Source: Lutimaribacter saemankumensis (GTDB lineage: Bacteria; Pseudomonadota; Alphaproteobacteria; Rhodobacterales; Rhodobacteraceae). Taken from it: a DNA stretch of 64,000 bases. The DNA lies in assembly GCF_900100005.1 (NCBI RefSeq), contig NZ_FNEB01000002.1:248001-312000 (forward strand). Direction: 5' to 3'. Shown in pieces: positions 58,381-64,000 of this stretch (positions are counted from its first letter, which is position 1; each line of letters begins with the position of its first letter). A model generated the notes under the pieces. The model was not told the origin of the DNA. It saw only the letters and a list, made by a program, of their open reading frames with translations, and ran no database searches. Made by a program: the position numbers and the translations under genes.

Positions 58381-58391
58381 GTATAATATAC
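58381..58391 (+). promoter_or_regulatory. TA-rich palindrome and -10 element before the P450 gene
   Basis: GTATA-A-TATAC is a perfect 11-base palindrome and contains the sequence TATAAT, identical to the sigma-70 -10 consensus. It lies 28 bases before the P450 ATG. A matching -35 is weak. A regulator bound here would block transcription. Confidence 0.45.
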
Positions 58392-58419
58392 CTAACAAGT
58401 TAAGGAAAGAGGTTTCCCC

Positions 58420-59676
58420 ATGACCGTCTGGACCCCAACCGACAACGGCCACGCCGATTTGACGAGTCATGACACCTTTGTGCAGGGCGCACCCCACAAC
58501 ACGTTTGCACGTCTGCGTGCCGAAGATCCGGTTCACTGGACGGATTACGCCGACGGACAGGGGTTCTGGTCGATCACGCGGATGGCCGACATCGTGGAGA
58601 TGAATCGTAACCCAAAGGTTTTCTCATCGGCCCGCGGTATCCGCATGGAAGATCAGACTTACGAGGAATACCTGGCCCGCCGCACGTTCCAGGAAACCGA
58701 CCCGCCCGAACATATGCAGACGCGCATCAAGGTCGCAAAGGCGTTTTCCAAACCCGTGATCGCCGAGTTCGAAAACGATATCAAACTGCTGTGCGATGAA
58801 ATCCTCGATGTCGCGGTCGAAAAGGGCACGTTCGACGCCACCAAGGAAATCGCCCGGCAACTGCCGATGCGGATGCTGGGCCGGATCATCGGCACGCCTG
58901 ACGAAGACCTGCCCTGGCTGGTTGAAAAGGGCGACGCGCTGATTGCCAATACCGACCCGGATTTCACCGATCACGTCCTCGACAAGATGACGACCGATGA
59001 ATTCCGCATGATGCCCTTCAACTCGCCCGCGGGGGCGGAGCTTTATCAATATGCCAAGGAACTGATGGCGAAAAAGGATGCCGCAGGCGACACGTCTGGT
59101 GTGCTGCACCTGATCCTGCAGCCGGGCAAGGATGGCAGCCGGATCACCGAGGAAGAGTTCAGGAACTTCTTTTGCCTGCTGGTCGCCGCGGGCAACGACA
59201 CGACGCGCTATTCCATCGCCGCAGGGCTGCAGGCGCTGACCCACGACCCCAGGTTCCTGCACCAGATGCAGACCGAGGATGTCTGGGAAACCGCGCCTGA
59301 TGAAATCATCCGCTGGGCCAGCCCGGCCATGTATTTCCGCCGCACCGCGACCGAGGATTTCGACCTGCACGGCAAGACGATCAAGGCGGGCGACAAGGTG
59401 CTTTATTGGTTCGTGTCCGCCAACCGGGACGACGCGGCATTCGACGAACCGTTCAGGTTCGACCTGCACCGCACGCCCAACCGGCACGTCGCGTTCGGGC
59501 AGGGCGGGCCGCATGTCTGCCTGGGGATGTGGCTGGCGCGGCTTGAAGTGCGGGTACTGTTCCAGGAACTGGCGAAACGCATAAAATCCATCGAACCCGC
59601 CGGAGAGCCGAAATTCCTCCGCTCGAATTTTGTCGGCGGGTACAAGAACTTGCCGGTGCACGTCGTGCCGGCCTGA
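58420..59676 (+). CDS. Cytochrome P450
   Basis: A 418-residue soluble bacterial P450. The haem ligand is Cys367 in VAFGQGGPHVCLGMWLARLE. The oxygen-binding I-helix motif is AGNDTT (257-262), and the K-helix ExxR is Glu295-Ile-Ile-Arg298. No membrane anchor is present. Electrons probably come from the ferredoxin encoded two genes downstream; a reductase must be elsewhere. It is the first gene of a likely operon with a glutamine synthetase-like gene, so its substrate may be a gamma-glutamylated amine. AAAGAGG precedes the ATG. Confidence 0.95.
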   Translation: MTVWTPTDNGHADLTSHDTFVQGAPHNTFARLRAEDPVHWTDYADGQGFWSITRMADIVEMNRNPKVFSSARGIRMEDQTYEEYLARRTFQETDPPEHMQTRIKVAKAFSKPVIAEFENDIKLLCDEILDVAVEKGTFDATKEIARQLPMRMLGRIIGTPDEDLPWLVEKGDALIANTDPDFTDHVLDKMTTDEFRMMPFNSPAGAELYQYAKELMAKKDAAGDTSGVLHLILQPGKDGSRITEEEFRNFFCLLVAAGNDTTRYSIAAGLQALTHDPRFLHQMQTEDVWETAPDEIIRWASPAMYFRRTATEDFDLHGKTIKAGDKVLYWFVSANRDDAAFDEPFRFDLHRTPNRHVAFGQGGPHVCLGMWLARLEVRVLFQELAKRIKSIEPAGEPKFLRSNFVGGYKNLPVHVVPA

Positions 59677-59729
59677 CCCTTCGGACCGGGGCGACAAAGA
59701 CCCCGGCCGCCCCAACAGGAGAGACCCCG

Positions 59730-61019
59730 ATGAACACCCGCCTGCGCGCGCTTTTCTGCGATCACCTGTCGATCATGCGGGGCAAGTACCTGCCCGGCTC
59801 AAAGATCGGCGACGGTTCGACCCGGTTCTGCCGGTCGAATTTCGGCGTGCATTACGACAAGGATCTGCTGGACGCGCCGGGCGCGATGATGATGCAGGGC
59901 CTGCCCGACATGGAACTGCACTGGGAAGGCGAACAGATCCGCGACAGCTGGGACCGGGCCACCAAGATCGTCGTGGGCGACCTGTACGATACCGAGGGCG
60001 CGCCGCTGGCAATGTGCGGACGTGGCGCGTTGAAACGCGCCGTGGCCGATTGGCAGGCGCGCGGGCTGACGCCGAAGGTCGGCATCGAGCTTGAGGCCTT
60101 TGCCCTGGTGTCGGATGAAAACGGACGGTTGGTACCTTACGACACACCCGGTGCGCATGTTTATGGCACGGGGCCGTTTTCCGATCCTCTGCGCTTCAAC
60201 GATGCGATCTGGGAAAAGGCCGACGAGCTTGGGTTCCGGCTCGACATGATCACGACAGAATATGACAGCCCGCAGTTCGAATACACGCTGACCTTCGACG
60301 AGGCGGTGAAGGCGGTGGACGATATCGTGCTGTTCCGGCTGATGGCACGCGAGATCGCGCTGGAGCATGGGATTGTCCTGTCGTTCCTTCCCAAGCCGAT
60401 CGCCGAGGCCGGCGGATCGGGCATGCATATCAATTTTTCCTTCGTCGATGGCGATGGCGGCAACGCGCTGTCATCCGGGCCACGGGGCGGCCCCGATCAC
60501 ATGAACGACCTGGCAAAGGGCTGTATCGCGGGGATGATCCGCCATCACCGCGGGTTGGCCGGGCTGATCGCGCCCACCGCCAATTCCTATCAGCGGCTGC
60601 AACCGGGGTCTTTGTCCGGGTTCCTTTGCAACTGGGGCGGCGATCATCGAAACGTGACCACCCGTATTTCGACCGAGGGCGGGCCAAAGGCACGCCTGGA
60701 ACACCGGATGGCAGACGCCTCGTCCAACCCTTACGTGGCCGTGGCGGCGGTACTGCAGTCCGCAAGGCTGGGGGTCGAAAACGGATATACCCTGCCGCCG
60801 ATGGAAACCGGGGACGGGTTCGAGAAATGGGATGCCAAGGACAGCACGGCGATTGACCTGAAAGGCGCGATTGCCGATCTCAAGGCGGATACCGCGCTTC
60901 AGGCGGCCGTGGGCCAGCTATTGTGCGACAACCACATCTTCATGAAGGAAAAAGAGGTCAAGAAAACCCGCGACCTCGAAGGCGACCAGCTGCGCGACTT
61001 CTACGTATGGTTCGTCTGA
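59730..61019 (+). CDS. Glutamine synthetase family ligase (PuuA/GMAS-like)
   Basis: A 429-residue ATP-dependent ligase. GS motifs are visible: GIELEAFALV (118-127, metal ligands Glu120 and Glu122), FLPKPIAEAGGSGMHINFSF, NSYQRLQPGSLSGFLCNWGGDHRNVTTRI and RLEHRMADASSNPYVAVAAVL. The shortened N-terminus and NSYQRL resemble the gamma-glutamylpolyamine and gamma-glutamylmethylamide synthetases more than the housekeeping GlnA; the adenylylation site was not found. It would join glutamate to an amine. It follows the P450 by 53 bases, with AGGAGAG upstream of ATG, and precedes the ferredoxin by 25 bases. Confidence 0.87.
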   Translation: MNTRLRALFCDHLSIMRGKYLPGSKIGDGSTRFCRSNFGVHYDKDLLDAPGAMMMQGLPDMELHWEGEQIRDSWDRATKIVVGDLYDTEGAPLAMCGRGALKRAVADWQARGLTPKVGIELEAFALVSDENGRLVPYDTPGAHVYGTGPFSDPLRFNDAIWEKADELGFRLDMITTEYDSPQFEYTLTFDEAVKAVDDIVLFRLMAREIALEHGIVLSFLPKPIAEAGGSGMHINFSFVDGDGGNALSSGPRGGPDHMNDLAKGCIAGMIRHHRGLAGLIAPTANSYQRLQPGSLSGFLCNWGGDHRNVTTRISTEGGPKARLEHRMADASSNPYVAVAAVLQSARLGVENGYTLPPMETGDGFEKWDAKDSTAIDLKGAIADLKADTALQAAVGQLLCDNHIFMKEKEVKKTRDLEGDQLRDFYVWFV

Positions 61020-61044
61020 CCCCGCCACAGCAAAGGAACCGGAA

Positions 61045-61359
61045 ATGAAAGTCACTTGGAAATTGCCCGATGGCCAAGAGATCACCGCAGAGGTGGCAAA
61101 TGGCGTGAACATGATGGAAGCTGCCGTTGCCAACAACGTGCCCAACGTGATCGGGGAATGCGGCGGCAACCTGTCTTGCGCCACCTGTCACGTCTATGTC
61201 GACGATGCCTGGGCGGACAGAACCGGCGAGGTGGACGATTTCGAAGACGCTATGCTGGATGTGGCCGAAGCCGAGCGCCGGGGCACCTCGCGTCTTTCGT
61301 GCCAGATCGAGGCCAGCGACGACCTGGACGGCCTTGTCCTGATTGTCCCCCAACCATAA
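61045..61359 (+). CDS. [2Fe-2S] ferredoxin, putidaredoxin type
   Basis: A 104-residue ferredoxin with Cys39, Cys45, Cys48 and Cys86 in GECGGNLSCATCHVYV and RLSCQIE, the spacing of putidaredoxin and adrenodoxin. Such ferredoxins pass single electrons to class I P450s. AAAGGAACC precedes ATG. It is the last gene before two hairpins and a T-run, so P450, ligase and ferredoxin probably form one transcript. No ferredoxin reductase is in the window. Confidence 0.94.
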   Translation: MKVTWKLPDGQEITAEVANGVNMMEAAVANNVPNVIGECGGNLSCATCHVYVDDAWADRTGEVDDFEDAMLDVAEAERRGTSRLSCQIEASDDLDGLVLIVPQP

Positions 61360-61360
61360 T

Positions 61361-61411
61361 CCGCCCCAATGGCGGAACCGGAAGGGTGCCGGCAAAGCAG
61401 GGCGCCTTTTT
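61361..61411 (+). terminator. Terminator after the ferredoxin gene
   Basis: CCGCC/GGCGG (61361-61375) is followed by GGTGCC (61385-61390) pairing, with a G-T wobble, to GGCGCC (61401-61406), and then TTTTT-CATTTT. The pair of stems with a T-run is typical of a strong terminator. Confidence 0.75.
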
Positions 61412-61690
61412 CATTTTAAATCAATAATTTAAATTGTCTCGCGACCTGCGATTTGACATCTGCGCTCAGCATGTCATCGTAAACGGGTAGCGATGATCGC
61501 GGGTTGAGGCGCCGACTTGGGCGCCTGCTTGCCCCAACGACATCGGTGTATGCGCGTGGTCGGATGACCCGTATGCACACCCGGGACGGACGCCAGAGCC
61601 ACCCGGTAGAGAATCGAAGAGCTTTCACGTTTTCCGGCGCAATCCGCGCCGGCCAATTCGTGTGTTTTTGCAACCTGAAGGGGGTAACCT
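61412..61690 (+). other. Structured leader and promoter region of the TRAP operon
   Basis: About 280 bases without a convincing gene. A TTGACA at 61453-61458 is a good -35. TGACAT (61454-61459) and ATGTCA (61471-61476) form an inverted repeat over it, possibly an operator. Downstream stems are AGGCGCC/GGCGCCT (61507-61526) and CCGGCGC/GCGCCGG (61634-61652). The ribosome site AAGGGGG lies just before the dctP ATG. I found no match to a riboswitch I know. Confidence 0.5.
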
Positions 61691-62707
61691 ATGACATTTA
61701 TGAAACGCATCCTTGCCGGAACCGCCGCCACCGTGGCGCTGGCCGCGAGCATGACCGCAGCGCAGGCCGATACGTGGCGCTATGCCTTCGAAGAGGCGAT
61801 CACCGACGTGCAGGGTGTGTTCGCCACCAAGTTCAAGGAAGAGGTCGAGGCGAATTCCGACCACGAAATTCAGCTGTTCCCATACGGCACGCTGGGTGAA
61901 TCCGCCGATATCATGGAGCAGACCCAGGCGGGCATTCTGCAGTTCGTGAACCAGTCGCCGGGCTTTACCGGTTCGCTGATCCCCGAAGCGCAGGTTTTCT
62001 TTGTGCCCTACCTGCTGCCGCAGGACGAAAAAGAGCTGAACGAGTTCTTCCGCACCTCGAAAGCCATCAACGAGATGTTCCCCGAGCTCTACGCGGAACA
62101 GGGTCTTGAATTGCTGACCATGTACCCCGAAGGCGAGGTCGTCATGACGACCAAGGAGCCCGTTGCCGGTCCTGCCGATCTGAACGAGGTGAAGTTCCGG
62201 GTGATGACGAACCCGCTGCTGGTCGAAAGCTACAAGGCATTCGGCGCGACGCCGACACCTCTGCCCTGGGGCGAGGTCTATGGCGGTCTGCAGACGAACA
62301 TCATTCAGGGTCAGGAAAACCCGATGTTCTTCGTCGAGTCGACCAAGATGTACGAGGTAACCGATTACATCACCTTCGCCGGGCACAACAACTTCACCAC
62401 GGCGATCATGGCCAACCAGGACTTCTTCGAAGGCCTGAGCGAGGAAGATCAGAAGATGATCAATGACGCGATCGACGTCGCGTTCGAATACATCCTCGAC
62501 TACCAGCAGGGCCTGACCGAAGAGTCGCTGGCCGCCATCAAGGAAGCCAAGCCGTCGATCACCGTCACGCGCCTGAGCGACGAACAGCGCGCCCCCTTCA
62601 TGGAGGCAGCCAAGGACGTCGAAGCGCAGTTCATCGAGATGACGGGCGATTCCGGCAAGGAGATCCTCGAGCAGATGAAGGCCGACCTGGCCAATGTAAG
62701 CGACTGA
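61691..62707 (+). CDS. dctP: TRAP transporter substrate-binding protein
   Basis: A 338-residue periplasmic binding protein with a signal peptide (MTFMKRILAGTAATVALAASMTAAQA). The DctP fold is supported by ADIMEQTQAGILQFVNQSPGF, the ligand-binding Arg in LNEVKFRVMTNPLLVESYKAFGATPTPLPWGEVYGGLQTNIIQGQENP and the hinge region. The Arg usually binds a carboxylate, so an organic acid or zwitterion is the likely ligand. ATG 61691 is preferred to ATG 61700 because of the spacing to AAGGGGG. A terminator-like stem after the gene would favour excess of this protein over the membrane parts. Confidence 0.93.
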   Translation: MTFMKRILAGTAATVALAASMTAAQADTWRYAFEEAITDVQGVFATKFKEEVEANSDHEIQLFPYGTLGESADIMEQTQAGILQFVNQSPGFTGSLIPEAQVFFVPYLLPQDEKELNEFFRTSKAINEMFPELYAEQGLELLTMYPEGEVVMTTKEPVAGPADLNEVKFRVMTNPLLVESYKAFGATPTPLPWGEVYGGLQTNIIQGQENPMFFVESTKMYEVTDYITFAGHNNFTTAIMANQDFFEGLSEEDQKMINDAIDVAFEYILDYQQGLTEESLAAIKEAKPSITVTRLSDEQRAPFMEAAKDVEAQFIEMTGDSGKEILEQMKADLANVSD

Positions 62708-62726
62708 TTTAACAGCGCCTATTTCC

Positions 62727-62758
62727 GGGATGCGCCCAAGCGGGGCGCATCCCCTTTT
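62727..62758 (+). terminator. Intra-operon attenuator after dctP
   Basis: GGGATGCGCCC (62727-62737), loop AAGCG, GGGCGCATCCC (62743-62753), then C-TTTT. A perfect 11-base stem with a short T-run between dctP and dctQ, suited to partial termination or protection of the dctP mRNA. Confidence 0.8.
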
Positions 62759-62790
62759 GTCCATTTTCATCCCAGAACGGGGACAGGTCG

Positions 62791-63420
62791 GTGTCAGAAG
62801 AAAAAGAACGCAGTCAGCTGCAATCCCAGACCGATACGACCGGCACGGACGACGCGCCGCTTCAAGATTACCAATCCTCGCTGCCCGGTTTCCTGGGCAC
62901 GATAGACACCGCCATCAGCCGGATCGAAAGCGTACTGCTTGCGGCGGGCGTGCTGTTGATGGCCCTGAACACGATATCGAATGTCGTGGGGCGTTTCGTA
63001 TTTCAAAGCTCGATCTTCTTTTCCGAAGAACTGAACCGGATATTGATCATCCTGATCACATTTGCCGGCATTTCCTATGCCGCCCGCCAGGGGCGTCACA
63101 TCCGCATGTCCGCGATTTTCGACGCCTTGCCCCCCAGACCGCGCAAGGTTCTTATGGTGATCATCGCCATCGTGACCGCGATCTTCATGCTCGGGCTGGC
63201 GTGGTATTCGCTGCAATACATCCTGACGCAGGCCGGGCGCGGGCGTGTTCTGCCCTCTCTGCAGATCCCGGTCTGGATCATCCTTGTCTGGGTACCGGTC
63301 GGATTCTTCATGACCGGGCTGCAATACGCCCTGACCGCGATCAAGAACCTGATCGAAAAGGACATCTACCTCTCGACCAGCGTGCTCGAAGGGTATGACG
63401 ACGGCGAGATGGAGGTCTGA
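62791..63420 (+). CDS. dctQ: TRAP transporter small permease (DctQ)
   Basis: A 209-residue membrane protein with four helices: about residues 46-66, 82-103, 120-142 and 155-175. The DctQ pattern [29 protein letters not shown] and [37 protein letters not shown] is present. A GTG start at 62791 is used, with GGACAGG upstream. An unusually long polar N-terminus ([27 protein letters not shown]) precedes the first helix. It pairs with DctM. Confidence 0.9.
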   Translation: MSEEKERSQLQSQTDTTGTDDAPLQDYQSSLPGFLGTIDTAISRIESVLLAAGVLLMALNTISNVVGRFVFQSSIFFSEELNRILIILITFAGISYAARQGRHIRMSAIFDALPPRPRKVLMVIIAIVTAIFMLGLAWYSLQYILTQAGRGRVLPSLQIPVWIILVWVPVGFFMTGLQYALTAIKNLIEKDIYLSTSVLEGYDDGEMEV

Positions 63421-63423
63421 GCG

Positions 63424-64000
63424 ATGGCACTGACAATCTTTTCGATCATGATCGTGCTGCTTCTTCTGGGCTTTCCCATGATGATTCCGCTGATCGTCGG
63501 AGCCTTTGTCGGGTTCTATTCGCTGTTCGGCGGGATGGGCCAGATGGAAACCATGGTGCAGCAGATGATGGCGGGGATCCGTCCTGCATCGCTGATCGCG
63601 GTTCCGATGTTCATCTTTGCCGCCGACATCATGACACGCGGGCAATCGGCCGGGCGCCTGATCGACCTGGTGATGTCATTCGTGGGGCACCTGCGCGGCG
63701 GGCTGGCTGTTTCGACAGCAGCGGCCTGCACCATGTTCGGCGCGGTATCGGGTTCGACCCAGGCGACGGTCGTCGCGATCGGTGGCCCGCTGCGCCCGCG
63801 CATGCAGAAGGCGGGTTACAATGACAGCTTCATCCTGGCGCTAATCGTGAACTCGTCGGACATCGCGTTCCTGATCCCGCCATCCATCGGCATGATCATC
63901 TATGGCGTGGTATCGAACACCTCGATTGCCGAGCTGTTCATCGCCGGGGTCGGCCCCGGCCTGCTGATCCTGCTGCTGTTTTCGATCTATTCCTGGATCT
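63424..64000 (+). CDS. dctM: TRAP transporter large permease (DctM), 5' part
   Basis: The first 192 residues of the large permease; the gene runs off the right edge. It is the transport channel subunit with many helices. Typical stretches are LLGFPMMIPLIVGAFVGFYSLFGG, ASLIAVPMFIFAADIMTRGQSAGRLIDLVMSFVGHLRGGLAVSTAAACTMFGAVSGSTQATVVAIGG and NSSDIAFLIPPSIGMIIYGVVSNTSIAELFIAGVGPG. It starts 3 bases after dctQ. Confidence 0.93.
   Translation, partial: MALTIFSIMIVLLLLGFPMMIPLIVGAFVGFYSLFGGMGQMETMVQQMMAGIRPASLIAVPMFIFAADIMTRGQSAGRLIDLVMSFVGHLRGGLAVSTAAACTMFGAVSGSTQATVVAIGGPLRPRMQKAGYNDSFILALIVNSSDIAFLIPPSIGMIIYGVVSNTSIAELFIAGVGPGLLILLLFSIYSWI

Overview
The window is chromosomal DNA of high G+C content, most likely from an alphaproteobacterium of the Rhodobacteraceae (Roseobacter group). 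This rests on the ATP synthase F0 operon atpI-atpB-atpE-b'-b, a MipZ-type division ATPase, the run chorismate mutase-rpsP-rimM-trmD-rplS-rpmE, tandem peptide deformylases beside fmt, a TRAP transporter, and families such as DUF6638 and DUF1523 that I know mainly from this group. The assignment is made by eye. I see no rRNA, tRNA, CRISPR array, phage or insertion sequence.

Layout. 1-6.3 kb: a tightly overlapping operon of uncharacterised proteins (coiled coil, four small or large membrane proteins, an AAA+ ATPase, DUF6638, DUF1523). 6.3-8.7 kb: Hsp20 and two tandem secreted trypsin-like proteases. 8.7-12.7 kb: glycolate oxidase glcDEF on the minus strand. 12.8-17 kb: small membrane or secreted proteins, fmt and three deformylase genes, one of them lacking catalytic residues. 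17-24.5 kb: PatB/MalY lyase, xi-class GST, two cobalamin genes, a lytic transglycosylase and a MOSC protein. 24.5-36.5 kb: smc, a GNAT, a lipoprotein, lrgAB with a GntR regulator, the F0 operon, ArsR, a DMT exporter, LysR and an Hpt protein. 36.9-45.3 kb: the translation and secretion block (ffh, three GNATs, chorismate mutase, rpsP, rimM, two sulfotransferase-like proteins, trmD, rplS, rpmE). 45.5-47.3 kb: mipZ and a DMT transporter.

47.3-56.9 kb is an aromatic catabolic island. A divergent MarR regulator faces hmgA-maiA-fahA (homogentisate to fumarate plus acetoacetate), followed by an atypical metallo-beta-lactamase-fold protein, a flavoprotein monooxygenase with a 67-residue DUF2783 partner, an aromatic amino acid decarboxylase and an HpaI-like aldolase. 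The flavoprotein plus small partner resembles a two-component hydroxylase that would make homogentisate.

57-64 kb is the most unusual part: a GntR regulator, a class I glutamine amidotransferase, a cytochrome P450, a PuuA-like glutamine synthetase homologue, a putidaredoxin-type ferredoxin and a TRAP transporter. Together these suggest a gamma-glutamylation route in which a P450 oxidises an amine substrate. The TRAP DctM gene runs off the right edge.

At the DNA level I see a dispersed terminator-like repeat family (four copies and a fragment), a 22-base palindromic repeat in two inverted copies, hairpins bracketing atpE, and several candidate operators.
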